From NCBI RefSeq assembly GCF_009866655.1, contig NZ_CP047420.1, forward strand, positions 3,658,001-3,722,000: a DNA stretch of 64,000 bases. The letters run 5' to 3'. The notes under the pieces were generated by a model. The model worked only from the letters and a program-made list of their open reading frames with translations. It made no database searches and was not told the origin of the DNA. Positions 8,473 through 17,125 of the stretch are shown piece after piece (position 1 is the stretch's first letter; each line of letters starts with the position of its first letter). The position numbers were made by a program, and so were the translations under genes. This DNA comes from Rathayibacter sp. VKM Ac-2804 (GTDB lineage: Bacteria > Actinomycetota > Actinomycetes > Actinomycetales > Microbacteriaceae).

Positions 8473-8696
8473 GAGTATGCAGGGCCGCTCGCCCCGCCGC
8501 AACCGTCGGCCGCTCGAGACCGGTCCACGAGTTGCGCAAGATCCTGCCCCGACGACGCTAGCCCTCCCCCTCGCGCCGCCGCCGCCCCTCCCCCGCGCTG
8601 GCGCGCGATGTCCCGCGAGCAGACCCCGGACGTCGGACTGCACGCCCCTCGGCGCCGAACCGCGGACGCCCCGACGGACGAACGTACGCTCGAAGC

Positions 8697-8990
8697 ATGT
8701 CGACCATCAGCGTCACCGACGCGTGCGCGAACTTCTCCGAACCGATCATCCGCTCACGCACCGAGACTGTCGTCCTCGTGCGCCGAGGACGTCCGGAAGC
8801 CGTGCCCATCAGCCCCGAGCAGTACGAGTGAATGAGGGACGCTCTCGAGGACGCAGAAGATGTGAAAGCCTTCGACGCGGCGCTGGCGGAGGACGGCGAC
8901 GACATCCCCTGGTCAGAGGCGGAGGCGGAACTCGGCCGTCTGCGAGCGGACGAACGACCTCAGTCCGAAGATGCGGAGGCTGCACTTTGA
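8697..8990 (+). pseudogene. Phd/YefM-family antitoxin, interrupted by an in-frame TGA
   Basis: Read as one frame this is a 97-residue Phd/YefM antitoxin. The N-terminal half (MSTISVTDACANFSEPI ... TVVLVRRGRPEAVPI) is the DNA-binding domain. The C-terminal half (ALEDAEDVKAFDAALAED, then IPWSEAEAELG) is the toxin-neutralising tail. A TGA at 8829-8831 splits it after 44 residues, with ATG immediately following in the same frame (TGAATG); a CGA-to-TGA change would explain it. Reinitiation at the ATG could still make the tail separately. No RelE/Doc-like toxin gene lies downstream; the next feature is a terminator and tRNA-Arg. This looks like a decayed toxin-antitoxin remnant. Confidence 0.75.
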
Positions 8991-9009
8991 ACCAGGCGTT
9001 AAACCAAGA

Positions 9010-9031
9010 ACGGCCCGCCGAAGCGGGCCGT
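9010..9031 (-). terminator. Terminator of tRNA-Arg
   Basis: A perfect 9-bp stem (ACGGCCCGC / GCGGGCCGT) with a 4-nt loop reads TTCG on the minus strand and is followed there by TCTTGGTTT. It lies 22 nt past the 3' end of the tRNA. Confidence 0.85.
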
Positions 9032-9052
9032 CCTGTTCTGTCTCAACCAGAG

Positions 9053-9125
9053 TGCGCCCGGAGGGATTCGAACCCCCAACCTTCTGATCCGTAGTCAGAT
9101 GCTCTATCCGTTGAGCTACGGGCGC
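9053..9125 (-). tRNA. tRNA-Arg (anticodon ACG)
   Basis: This is a 73-nt cloverleaf. The acceptor GCGCCCG pairs with CGGGCGC, with discriminator A. The anticodon loop CTACGGA carries ACG, and the T-loop TTCGAAT is standard. CCA is not encoded. ACG (read as inosine after deamination) decodes CGU/CGC/CGA. A rho-independent hairpin follows on the minus strand. Confidence 0.97.
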
Positions 9126-9237
9126 AGTCCATCGCGTGGCCTTGGGGGGCGCACGCAACGAGGTACGACTATACACATCGGGGAGCCCCTCCGCGAATCG
9201 AGCGGGCGCCCGCCCGGGCCCGCGTACCGTGGCAGTC

Positions 9238-9765
9238 ATGGAGGCCGCCGCGATCGAGCTCGTGCGCTTCGTCGTCTCGCCGCTGCACCGGTTCGAGGGG
9301 CGGCCGGCGGACGGCCCGATCCCCTCCGAGGGCAACGAGCAGCCCGAGCGGATCGAGATCCGCGCGGGACTCGGCATCGTCGGTGACCGCTACTTCGCCC
9401 AGCGCGCGCACCGCACCGCCGCGGTCACCCTCTTCGCGATCGAGTCGCTCGAGCACGTCGCGGCGGAGCTCGGCCGTGCCGCGTTCGACCCCGCCGACAC
9501 CCGCCGCAACATCATCGTGCGCGGCGCCGACATCGACGCGCTCGCCGGCCGCACCTTCGCGGTGGAGCAGGGCGGCGAGCGGATCGAGTTCCAGGGTGGC
9601 CGCCCGGCCAACCCCTGCGCCTGGATGGACGTCTCGCTCGCGCCCGGAGCGTTCAAGGCGATGCGGCGCCGCGGCGGCGTCCGCTGCGCTCCGCTCACCA
9701 ACGGCCTCCTCCACATCGGGCCCGCTCGGCTGATCCTCCACCGCTCCGAGGACATGCTGATCTGA
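9238..9765 (+). CDS. MOSC domain-containing protein
   Basis: This 175-residue single-domain MOSC (molybdenum cofactor sulfurase C-terminal) protein belongs to a family that binds sulfur or Moco via a conserved Cys. Visible features are GLGIVGDRYF near residue 45, the RRNIIVRGADID strand, and the conserved Cys in GGRPANPCAWMD near residue 125. It is close to YiiM-like stand-alone MOSC proteins. The ATG at 9238 has a TACCGT box 7 nt upstream and no Shine-Dalgarno sequence, which suggests a leaderless mRNA; longer upstream in-frame starts overlap the tRNA promoter region and are rejected. No Moco genes are adjacent. Confidence 0.85.
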   Translation: MEAAAIELVRFVVSPLHRFEGRPADGPIPSEGNEQPERIEIRAGLGIVGDRYFAQRAHRTAAVTLFAIESLEHVAAELGRAAFDPADTRRNIIVRGADIDALAGRTFAVEQGGERIEFQGGRPANPCAWMDVSLAPGAFKAMRRRGGVRCAPLTNGLLHIGPARLILHRSEDMLI

Positions 9766-9843
9766 GCGGATCGGCCAGCGCCTAGGCTCTCCCCCGACCC
9801 GTTCCCGCCAGGCCGCTGCGCCGCGACACCCGAGGAGGCGCCC

Positions 9844-10980
9844 GTGCCCTACCCCGGCCGCCCCCTGCGCGCCCTCGCCTCGAGCGTCCGCCACGGCCTG
9901 CGCGACGTCTTCTCCACCACGCGCTCCCGCCGGCGCGACCCGCGCCGCCGCTACAAGAACACCGACGTCTCCGTCCTTCGCGTGCCCCGCCGCGACGTCT
10001 ACGCCCGCGTCAACACCGTCGGCCACACTGGCGAGCGCACGTTCGTCCTCGTCCCGGGCATCGGCGTCGCCGCCACCTACTTCGAGCGGCTCGCCCCGGC
10101 GCTCAACGAGTTCGGCCCCGTGCACGCCCTCGACCTGCCCGGCTTCGGCGGCGTCCCGCACCCGCCGAACGCCCGGCACATGACGATCGGCGACTACGCC
10201 GAGCTGGTCGGCGCCGTCATCGACGACCTCGGCCTCGACGACCCGGTCGTCCTCGGCCACTCGATGGGCACGCAGGTCGTCGCCGAGCTGGCCGCGCGCC
10301 GCCCCGAGCTCACCACGATCGTGCTCCTCGGTCCGGTGATGAACCCGCACGAGCGCCGCATCCCCGTCGCCGCCTGGCGCTTCGCCCAGTCGAGCGTCCG
10401 CGAGCCGGTGCAGGTCGCCGTCCTCGCCGCCGCGGCCTACCTGCTCTGCGGCCCGCGCTGGTTCTCGCGGGTGCTGCCCGAGATGATGCAGTACCGGATC
10501 GAGGACGTGCTGCCGAGGATCCGCGCCTCCACGCTGGTCATCCGCGGCGAGTTCGACCGCCTCGTGCCGAGGGAGTGGGCCGAGGAGGTCGCCGAGTCGA
10601 TCCCGCATGCCCGCGCGTGGGAGATCCCGGACGCCTCGCACTCCGTGATGCACGCCCACGCGGAGGAGGTCGCCCGGCTCTGCGTCGAGCACGCCCGCGC
10701 CCCGCAGCCCGACCGCGACGAGGCCGAGCTGCGCCGCTTCCCGGACGACGAGGTCGACCGCTCGCAGGAGGACGCCCCGATCGAGGACCCGCTCGGCGCG
10801 ATCCGGGGAAGGGTGACCGAGCTCGCCGGCATCCTCGTCGACGACGACTCCCTCATCGCCGAGGGCAAGACCCAGCACGCCGAGGCGACCGACCCGGCCG
10901 CCCTGCAGGAGTCCGACACCGACGCGGGCGACGGCGATTCCGGCCCCGACCTCTTCGACGCCCCCGCCGCCGCGCGCTGA
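9844..10980 (+). CDS. Alpha/beta hydrolase with acidic C-terminal extension
   Basis: This 378-residue alpha/beta-hydrolase has its nucleophile elbow GHSMGTQ near residue 141, an acid in the RGEFDRLVPREW segment (about 225-240) and a catalytic His in IPDASHSVMHAHAEE (about 260). The N-terminal 40 residues are strongly basic (RSRRRDPRRR). The last ~90 residues are acidic and look disordered (SDTDAGDGDSGPDLFD), beyond the usual ~280-residue fold. The start is GTG at 9844 after GAGGAGG. The physiological ester or substrate is unknown. It is convergent with the FUSC exporter gene, 13 nt apart. Confidence 0.85.
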   Translation: MPYPGRPLRALASSVRHGLRDVFSTTRSRRRDPRRRYKNTDVSVLRVPRRDVYARVNTVGHTGERTFVLVPGIGVAATYFERLAPALNEFGPVHALDLPGFGGVPHPPNARHMTIGDYAELVGAVIDDLGLDDPVVLGHSMGTQVVAELAARRPELTTIVLLGPVMNPHERRIPVAAWRFAQSSVREPVQVAVLAAAAYLLCGPRWFSRVLPEMMQYRIEDVLPRIRASTLVIRGEFDRLVPREWAEEVAESIPHARAWEIPDASHSVMHAHAEEVARLCVEHARAPQPDRDEAELRRFPDDEVDRSQEDAPIEDPLGAIRGRVTELAGILVDDDSLIAEGKTQHAEATDPAALQESDTDAGDGDSGPDLFDAPAAAR

Positions 10981-10993
10981 CAGCGCGGCCCGC

Positions 10994-12034
10994 TCAGGAC
11001 TCCTCGCCCACGATCTCCTCGCGGATGCGCCGCAGGTCCTCGGCGAGCGCCCCCAGCAGGATCCAGTGCTCCGGGTGCGGCGTCACGATCACCAGCGGGG
11101 CGGTGAGCGCCGGCAGCTCGTCGGTGATCGGCTCCGGCTCGGGCACCGCGACCGAGGACTGCACGAGCAGCCGCAGGTCGTGCGCCGCCCGGTGCAGCTG
11201 CACCGCGATGTCGCCGATCGTCGGCTCCCCCACCAGCTCCTGGTCGTAGAGGTCGTGCACCGTGCGGGTCATCCCGCGCACCCGCGTGACGATGCGGGCC
11301 AACCGTGGTGTGACGGAGTCCAGCGCCAGCAGCCGGTCGCGGTGCGCGGAGCGGCGCGGATTCAGCCGCAGCGACTCCTCCCCCGTGGCAATAGCCTCCT
11401 CCGCCTTGGTCTGCATGGTCTGCAGCAGCCGCGCGTTGATCAGCAGCTCGCTGAGCCGCTCCCGGCCGACCTTCGTCTCGAGCACGTCCCCCAGGTCGTC
11501 CAGAGCCGCGGCGAGCTGCGCGGTGAGGTCGCCGACGGCCCGCTCCGCCGGCGCGAGCGTGATCGGCGGGACGATCAGCGCGTTGACGACGATCCCGACG
11601 GCCGCGCCGATCAGCGTCTCCAGGATGCGGTCGACGGCGTAGTTCGGCGTGACCGAGCCGACCGAGAGCACGAGCATCGCGCTGATCGGGATCTGCACGG
11701 CGGAGGCGGGCGTCAGCCGCACCGCCCAGCCCACCGCGATCGCGGCGACGATCGCGCCGAGGACGATCACGCTCTCGTCACCGAAGAGCGTGCCGATCAG
11801 CGAGCCGACGACGACGCCGATGATCACGCCGACGCTGCGCTCGAGCGCCTTCGAGAACGACTGGTTGACGCTGGGGGCGACCACGAGCAGCGCCGCGATG
11901 GCGCCGAAGACCGGCAGCGTCCCCGGGAAGATCAGGGCCGCGATGATCCAGGTGACGACGGTCGCCGCCGCCGTCTTGACCAGCTGCAGCACCGGCGGCC
12001 GCGTGTCCACGGTGAAGCTGGACGTGAGGCGCAT
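10994..12034 (-). CDS. FUSC/aromatic acid exporter-like membrane protein
   Basis: This 346-residue protein resembles the ArAE_1/FUSC family (bacterial fusaric-acid-resistance and YgaP-like exporters). The N-terminal half has about six hydrophobic helices (VVTWIIAALIFPGTLPVFGA; VGVIIGVVVGSLIGTLFG). The C-terminal half is cytosolic and helical (residues ~165-346). The ATG at 12034 is preceded by TACCGT with a 6-nt spacer, suggesting a leaderless transcript. An in-frame GTG at 12070 overlaps the MarR stop (GTGA), so read-through coupling from marR is also possible. It lies downstream of the MarR gene and is likely co-regulated with the other FUSC gene at 12691. Confidence 0.82.
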   Translation of the reverse strand: MRLTSSFTVDTRPPVLQLVKTAAATVVTWIIAALIFPGTLPVFGAIAALLVVAPSVNQSFSKALERSVGVIIGVVVGSLIGTLFGDESVIVLGAIVAAIAVGWAVRLTPASAVQIPISAMLVLSVGSVTPNYAVDRILETLIGAAVGIVVNALIVPPITLAPAERAVGDLTAQLAAALDDLGDVLETKVGRERLSELLINARLLQTMQTKAEEAIATGEESLRLNPRRSAHRDRLLALDSVTPRLARIVTRVRGMTRTVHDLYDQELVGEPTIGDIAVQLHRAAHDLRLLVQSSVAVPEPEPITDELPALTAPLVIVTPHPEHWILLGALAEDLRRIREEIVGEES

Positions 12035-12066
12035 GGCTCCACGGTAGCCGCGGCCCGATGGCGCGG

Positions 12067-12609
12067 TCACTGCTTCGGCGCCGCCTCGATGCTCGCGAGC
12101 ACCGCACGCAGCCCCTGGGCGGCGTCCTCCCGGAGCGACTCGGGCACCGCGGCCAGCAGCTCCCGCTCCACGTCGAGCACCTCGGGGAAGGCCGCGTCGA
12201 CCAGGGCGGTCCCCTCGTCGGTCAGCGCGATCAGGGCGCCGCGCCCGTCCGCCGGGTTCGCGGTCCGCAGCACCAGCCTGCGGCGCTCGAGCGCGTGCAG
12301 CCGCTTCGTGACGGCGGGAGCGGAGGCGAGGCCGATCGTCCGCAGCGTCGTCGGCGACTGCGGCGCGGCCAGCCGGCGCAGCGTCGTCAGCACGTCGAAT
12401 TCACCGCGGGTCAGCTCGAAGGCCGCGAGCCGTTCCTCCGTCGCCCGCACGAGCAGAGCGGAGGCCCGGATCAGTCGCCCGGCGATGTCGACGGCCGTCG
12501 TGTCCAGCTCGGGCCGCAGCCGGTGCCAGCCCGCCCGGATCTCGTCGACGGCGTCCGGGGCGTCATCCGCGGCGTCATCGGGAGACCTGCTCGACACAAG
12601 ATGATTCAC
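12067..12609 (-). CDS. MarR-family transcriptional regulator
   Basis: This 180-residue winged-helix repressor has the MarR core at about residues 40-150: LTRGEFDVLTTLRRL, the recognition helix region (TLRTIGLASAPAVTKRLHAL) and the wing (GALIALTDEGTALV). It starts at GTG 12609, with an excellent -10 box TATACT 6 nt upstream, so it is probably leaderless. It is divergent from one FUSC-type exporter and precedes another on its own strand, the classic arrangement of a phenolic/aromatic-acid-responsive MarR controlling efflux. An inverted repeat in the 80-nt divergent gap is the probable operator. Confidence 0.88.
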   Translation of the reverse strand: MNHLVSSRSPDDAADDAPDAVDEIRAGWHRLRPELDTTAVDIAGRLIRASALLVRATEERLAAFELTRGEFDVLTTLRRLAAPQSPTTLRTIGLASAPAVTKRLHALERRRLVLRTANPADGRGALIALTDEGTALVDAAFPEVLDVERELLAAVPESLREDAAQGLRAVLASIEAAPKQ

Positions 12610-12615
12610 GAGTAA

Positions 12616-12639
12616 AGTATAACTGGTTCACCCGTGAAC
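12616..12639. promoter_or_regulatory. Divergent marR-FUSC promoter/operator
   Basis: The marR -10 box (TATACT on the minus strand, 12616-12621) abuts a perfect inverted repeat GTTCAC-CC-GTGAAC (12626-12639). A further half-site TTCAC lies at 12605. A MarR dimer on this palindrome would block marR transcription and lie in the 5' region of the plus-strand exporter. Confidence 0.6.
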
Positions 12640-12690
12640 GACCTCTCCGGCCGGTGCCGCTCGGATCCACCCGCCGACCCGAGGACTCCG

Positions 12691-13761
12691 ATGCCCGCCA
12701 CCCCCTCCCTCCGCAGCGCGCTGCCGCACCCGCGCGAACTGGTCGCCTTCGGCCCGCACGACGGCGCCCACCGCGTCGCCCTGCGCGCCGGCGTCTCGAT
12801 GGCCGTGCCACTGCTGGTGCTCTGGGTGTTCGGCCGGACCGACCTCGCGCTCTACGCGACCTTCGGCGCCTTCACCGCGCTCTACGGCCGCCGGCACACG
12901 CACCGCCCGCGCCTGCTGATGCAGGCCTCGGCCGCCGCCTACCTCGTCGCGATGGTGACGATCGGCACCGCCGTCGCCCTCTCGCCGCAGCGCGACTGGC
13001 TGATCATCCCGGTGGTGACCCTCGCCGCCGTCGGCGCCGCCTACCTCAGCGACGCCCTGCACTGGCACCCGCCCGGTCCTCTCTTCCCGGTGTTCGCCGT
13101 CACCGCCTGCGCCTCGGTGCCCGTCGAGGCGACGCGGATCCCGGAGGCGTTCGCCCTCGCCGCCGCCTCCGCCGCCTTCTCGCTGCTCGTCGGAGTGAGC
13201 GGGATCGCCGCACCGCGCGCCCGCCTGCTGCCCGCGACGCCGTGGCGCCCCTCCTTCCGCGCCGCCGCCGCCCGCCCCGCTACCCGCGCCGGGATGGTCC
13301 GCTTCGGCGCCGTCGTGCTGATCGCCGGCGCGATCCCCACCGCGACCGGCCTCGGCCACCCCTACTGGGCGATGGTCTCGGCCGTCGCCGCCGTCTCGGG
13401 CGCCGACGCGACCGCCCGCCTCGTCCGCGCGGGCCACCGGATGCTCGGCACCGTCGTCGGCGTCGCGATCGCCGCGGCGCTGCTCGCGCTGCCGCTGTCC
13501 CCGCTCGCCACGATCGGCGTCGTCGTGCTGCTGCAGATGCTCGCCGAGCTGGTCGTCGGCCGCAACTACGGCCTGACCCTCGCCCTGATCACCCCGCTCG
13601 CGATCCTGATGGTCGAGCTCGCCCACCACACCGACGAGTTCGTCCTGCTGCGCGACCGCGCCCTCGAGACCGCGATCGGCGTCGCCGTCGGCGTGGGCGC
13701 CACCCTCCTGTCCCACGCGATCGCCACCCGCACGCACAGCGGAACCGCCGCCACCCGCTGA
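12691..13761 (+). CDS. FUSC-family membrane transporter
   Basis: This 356-residue polytopic protein has two FUSC-like repeats. Hydrophobic helices are at about 30-150 (VALRAGVSMAVPLLVLW; TFGAFTALYGR) and 220-345 (AMVSAVAAVSGADATARL; LGTVVGVAIAAALLAL). It probably exports aromatic acids or similar small anions. The start at ATG 12691 was chosen because GAGGAC lies 5 nt upstream. An in-frame GTG at 12634 would start inside the operator palindrome. It is controlled, most likely, by the divergent MarR protein. It is a different subfamily from the FUSC-like protein at 10994. Confidence 0.82.
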   Translation: MPATPSLRSALPHPRELVAFGPHDGAHRVALRAGVSMAVPLLVLWVFGRTDLALYATFGAFTALYGRRHTHRPRLLMQASAAAYLVAMVTIGTAVALSPQRDWLIIPVVTLAAVGAAYLSDALHWHPPGPLFPVFAVTACASVPVEATRIPEAFALAAASAAFSLLVGVSGIAAPRARLLPATPWRPSFRAAAARPATRAGMVRFGAVVLIAGAIPTATGLGHPYWAMVSAVAAVSGADATARLVRAGHRMLGTVVGVAIAAALLALPLSPLATIGVVVLLQMLAELVVGRNYGLTLALITPLAILMVELAHHTDEFVLLRDRALETAIGVAVGVGATLLSHAIATRTHSGTAATR

Positions 13762-13802
13762 CCGCCGCGCGCCTGCGGAGCACATCGCCCAACTCCAGAT
13801 CT

Positions 13803-13829
13803 GCTCCAGATTCAGACACGATCTGGAGC
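13803..13829. terminator. Inverted repeat downstream of FUSC gene
   Basis: A perfect 9-bp stem (GCTCCAGAT / ATCTGGAGC) has a 9-nt loop and lies 40 nt after the stop. The arm sequence is partly repeated just upstream (CTCCAGATCT at 13794). There is no T-tract. It could be a terminator or a protein-binding site. Confidence 0.5.
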
Positions 13830-13908
13830 AACGGGGCGCTCGGGTGGGGACCACAAGCGGACTGTCGTGCGGCTCCCCCAGCAGAGCGATCGCGCGTCCG
13901 GGCACGAC

Positions 13909-13944
13909 GGAACCCCCGGTCGGCTCGCGCTGACCGGGGGTTCC
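13909..13944. terminator. Hairpin, copy A of a direct repeat
   Basis: A perfect 13-bp stem (GGAACCCCCGGTC / GACCGGGGGTTCC) with a 10-nt loop lies 106 nt past the GH43 stop, so it may terminate that minus-strand operon. Its sequence, including the loop, is nearly the same as the hairpin at 17824-17862 beside tRNA-Ser. The two copies are in direct orientation and enclose the GH43-GH30-DUF2335 block. Confidence 0.75.
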
Positions 13945-14049
13945 ACGGCGGGGGTCGGCGGGCGCCGGACCCGATGGGCCCGCCCGCCCCCGCACGAGGC
14001 GTGGAGTCGCGCGGCGGTTTCCCCCCACCGCGCGGCCCTCACGCCTCAG

Positions 14050-15480
14050 CTAGGCGACGAAGCTCCACTTCTGGTGGTTGCCTCCGTTGCAGGACCAGGT
14101 GCCGAGCTGCCGGCCCGCGGTCGTGCTCTCGTCGGGCACGTCGAGGCAGGCGCCGCTCGCGCGGTTGACGATCGTCTGACCGCTCACCTGCCACTGCGTC
14201 GTCTGCCCGGACGTGCAGGGCGCCTGCACCAGCGCACCGCCGGAGCCCGAGGTGCCGGACTGTGCGAGGCAGAGCCCGCTGTGCTGCGTCTGGAACTGCA
14301 CGTAGCCGCCGGCCGAGGCGCGGGCGAACACGGCGTTCGACCCGTTGCCGCAGGTCCACTGGACGACCTTCGAGCCGGTCGTGGTCGAGTCGTCGGCGAC
14401 GTTCACGCAGAGACCGCTCGACGCGGACTTGATCGTCGACCGCGGCAGCGCCGGAGCGGCGTTCACCGTTCCCGCCGCGGTGTCGATGACGACCCCGTCC
14501 ACCTCGGGCATGGCGACCGAGGTGTTCGTCGGGAACCGCAGCGGCTGCCAGACGTAGCTGGAGTCGTTCACCGCGCCGTTGTTCGCGCCTGCCCAGCGGT
14601 CGCCCATGTAGAGGTAGGACGTGCCGGCCGTGCCGCTGATCGTCGCCACATAGGTCGGCTGCGAGCGGTTGCCGGTCGGCCCGCCGAAGTCGGTCGGCGT
14701 CGACCAGGGTCCGGTGATCTTCGTGGCCGTGGAGTACTTGTTCTGGTTCGGGCTCCAGCCGGTGGTCCCGGACGAGAGCGCGAAGTAGACGCCGTTGCGC
14801 TTGAAGATCGTCGGCGCTTCGCGGGACTGGTTCTCCCAGTGCAGGCCCTGGAACGACTCGACGTTCGTGTAGGACGCGTTGAGCTTGAAGATCGCCGTCG
14901 ACGCGTTCGTCGTGGGGATGGCCGTCGACGAGAAGAGGTACGCCGACCCGTCGTCGTCCTGGTAGACCGTCATGTCGCGCGACTCGTAGCCGAGCGGCCG
15001 GAAGCTGCCCTGGTAGGCGTAGGAGCCGTCGATCGTGCTCGACGTGGCGACCGCGGTCCGGCCCTCCCAGTAGTTCTGCCCGTTCTCCCAGTGCATCCAG
15101 AGCACGTACTTCTGGGTGGCGGCATTGTAGACGAGCTTCGGCCGCTCGATCGTGGAGACGTTCAGCTCCGGCGCCGAGTTCTTGGTGAGGATGTCGCCGC
15201 GGAACTCCCAGTTCTTGAAGTCCGTCGAGCGGTAAAGCGGGACCGAGATGAACCGGTTGTCCGCGTCGGTGCTCTGACCGACCCAGTAGTAGTACTGCCC
15301 CACCTTGAGCAGCCCGGCGCCGTGGCCGTGGATCGGCTGGCCCTGGGTGGTGAGGAACTGCGTGCCGTTGGTGACGGTCTGCGGGGCCGCGGTCGCGGGC
15401 GCCAGGCCCGAGACCGCGACCAGCGCGGCGGTGGCGAGCGCCATGAGCGCCAGCCTGATCCGTTCTCGTCGTTTCGTCAT
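14050..15480 (-). CDS. Secreted GH43-family galactan hydrolase with ricin-type CBM13
   Basis: This 476-residue exported enzyme has a signal peptide at residues 1-31 (basic start, then LALMALATAALVAV, cleavage after TAA). A five-bladed GH43 domain covers about 33-345; it resembles GH43_24 exo-beta-1,3-galactanases (GHGAGLLKVGQYYYWVG near residue 52; ERPKLVYN; REAPTIFKRNGVYF). A C-terminal beta-trefoil CBM13/ricin domain covers about 350-476, with Cys pairs and QW motifs (VQWTCG, QWQVSG). It would trim the beta-1,3-galactan backbone of plant arabinogalactan proteins. It lies 13 nt downstream of the GH30 gene, with SD AGAAGGAGAG in the gap, so the two form an operon. Subfamily assignment is by motif resemblance. 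Confidence 0.85.
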   Translation of the reverse strand: MTKRRERIRLALMALATAALVAVSGLAPATAAPQTVTNGTQFLTTQGQPIHGHGAGLLKVGQYYYWVGQSTDADNRFISVPLYRSTDFKNWEFRGDILTKNSAPELNVSTIERPKLVYNAATQKYVLWMHWENGQNYWEGRTAVATSSTIDGSYAYQGSFRPLGYESRDMTVYQDDDGSAYLFSSTAIPTTNASTAIFKLNASYTNVESFQGLHWENQSREAPTIFKRNGVYFALSSGTTGWSPNQNKYSTATKITGPWSTPTDFGGPTGNRSQPTYVATISGTAGTSYLYMGDRWAGANNGAVNDSSYVWQPLRFPTNTSVAMPEVDGVVIDTAAGTVNAAPALPRSTIKSASSGLCVNVADDSTTTGSKVVQWTCGNGSNAVFARASAGGYVQFQTQHSGLCLAQSGTSGSGGALVQAPCTSGQTTQWQVSGQTIVNRASGACLDVPDESTTAGRQLGTWSCNGGNHQKWSFVA

Positions 15481-15493
15481 TGAAACTCTCCTT

Positions 15494-16924
15494 CTAGTTG
15501 AGGGTCATCGAAGGGACGACCCACGTGGTGGTCGACATCGCGGGAGCGGATGCCGTGAACCGGTTGCCGGCGAGCGCGGCCGAGGGCAGCGCCGCGAGGT
15601 CCTGGGAGCCGCTCGTGCGCACCCCCGAGGCGGTCGCGGTGGCGGGAGCGAAGCGGGTGAGGTCGTAGGTGACCGTCGCCGGCGTCGAGGTGGTGTTGAC
15701 CGTGACGAGCACGACGCGCCGGCCGGCCTCGTCGTGGAAGGCGACGGTGTCGTTGTCGCTCACCCCGATGACCCGGTAGCCGCGGCGGACGTACCGGCTC
15801 CACTGCGCCATCGCCCAGAACTTCTTGTTGCGCGTGTACTTCGACAGGTCGACGGACGCGTTGTTGAGGTCGGTGTCGAGCATCCCCCAGCCGCCGGAGT
15901 CGACCGCCTGCCAGTAGGCGAACGCACTCGCGCCCAGCCACTTCACGTCCCAGAGGATGTTCTGCGAGAGCGCCATGCCGCTCGCGTCGCCGTTGCCGTG
16001 CTCGGAGTCCCAGATCCGCACGCCGCGCGCCGCAGTCTTGAAGCCGGTCCGGTCGGAGCCCTCGTAGCTGTGCACGTTGTACTGGCCGACGAGGCCCCGG
16101 GTCTGCGAGGACCAGCTGTTCACCGTGTCGCGGCCGACGTCGATGCTCGTCTCGTCCGATGCCGCGATCCGCGTCGGCGACCCCTGCCGGGCGAGCTCGT
16201 CCGCCAGGGCCGTGAGCATGATCGCCTGATTCGCCGGGTACATCCGGTTGCCCTCCTGGCGGTTGCCGAAGGTCCAGTAGGGCGCACTCGGCTCGTTCAC
16301 CGGCGACAGCGTGCGGAACGGGACGCCCCACGTGGTGCGGAAGCGCTCGTTGACGGTGACGAGGTACCGGGCGAAGGCCCCGTAGCTGTCGGTGCGCAGG
16401 TTCTCGGCGGCGTTCCTGCCCCCGGTGACGCTGCCCGAGATCGTCATCCACCAGGGCGGCGAGTTCGCGAACGACTCGGCGAGGAACTCGCTCGCCGGGA
16501 TCCGCGACTTCGCCGCCTGCAGGAACCAGCGCTGATTCGCGTCCGCCGACCAGTCGTACGCCGCCGAGGCGGAGGCGAGGTAGCCGGGGATGCGGGCGCG
16601 CAGGTCCATGTGCCCGGGGTAGGCCGGGTTCTCGCCGCCGCCGATGTTGTAGCGGACGATGTTCAACCCGAGACCCTTGTCGCGGTCGAAGAGCAGATCG
16701 GCGTACGTGTCGCGCACGGTCGCGGTGCCGCCGATCCGGTGCGCGAACCAGCAGAGCGCCGTGCCGAAGCCCTCCCACACGGGTCCGCGCTGCGCCGGGT
16801 CGACGACCGCGGTGCCGGTCGCGGCGTGTGCGGGCGCGGCGCCCGATCCGGCGACCGCTGCCACCGCGCTCGACAGCGCCGCCGTGCCCGCGAGGGCGAA
16901 GAGCCCTCTCCTGTCCGTCTCCAT
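15494..16924 (-). CDS. Secreted GH30-family glycosidase, endo-beta-1,6-galactanase-like
   Basis: This 476-residue exported (beta/alpha)8 hydrolase has an N-terminal signal with a twin-arginine-like start (METDRRGLFALAG) and an alanine-rich core ending near residue 34. The catalytic domain contains WEGFGTALCWFAHRIGG, the acid/base Glu in LSPVNEPSAPYW (about 215) and the nucleophile Glu in IWDSEHGNG (about 290). A beta-sandwich tail covers about 385-476. These features fit GH30 endo-beta-1,6-galactanases, which cut side chains of type II arabinogalactan. SD GAGGAGG precedes the ATG. Together with the downstream GH43 enzyme this makes a two-enzyme arabinogalactan module. No transporter or regulator is linked. 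Confidence 0.87.
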   Translation of the reverse strand: METDRRGLFALAGTAALSSAVAAVAGSGAAPAHAATGTAVVDPAQRGPVWEGFGTALCWFAHRIGGTATVRDTYADLLFDRDKGLGLNIVRYNIGGGENPAYPGHMDLRARIPGYLASASAAYDWSADANQRWFLQAAKSRIPASEFLAESFANSPPWWMTISGSVTGGRNAAENLRTDSYGAFARYLVTVNERFRTTWGVPFRTLSPVNEPSAPYWTFGNRQEGNRMYPANQAIMLTALADELARQGSPTRIAASDETSIDVGRDTVNSWSSQTRGLVGQYNVHSYEGSDRTGFKTAARGVRIWDSEHGNGDASGMALSQNILWDVKWLGASAFAYWQAVDSGGWGMLDTDLNNASVDLSKYTRNKKFWAMAQWSRYVRRGYRVIGVSDNDTVAFHDEAGRRVVLVTVNTTSTPATVTYDLTRFAPATATASGVRTSGSQDLAALPSAALAGNRFTASAPAMSTTTWVVPSMTLN

Positions 16925-17125
16925 GGGTACCTCCTCGTACCGTCGTGCGACTCCGGTGCCGCCCGGATGTCCACGTCAACATCATTCCGAGGAACGTAGC
17001 ATGACAACGCAACCACGACCCGCACACAGTGATGGTCGTTCGATGCACGGTGTGCAGCGAGGGCGGTCGTCGCGAGAAGCAGCGCACCAGGCTCCCCGCG
17101 GCGCAGGTGGGATCAGCTCACAGAA

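Noticed and set aside
12634..12690. Upstream GTG start of the plus-strand FUSC gene
   Set aside because: It lies inside the operator palindrome and lacks an SD, whereas ATG 12691 has GAGGAC at good spacing.
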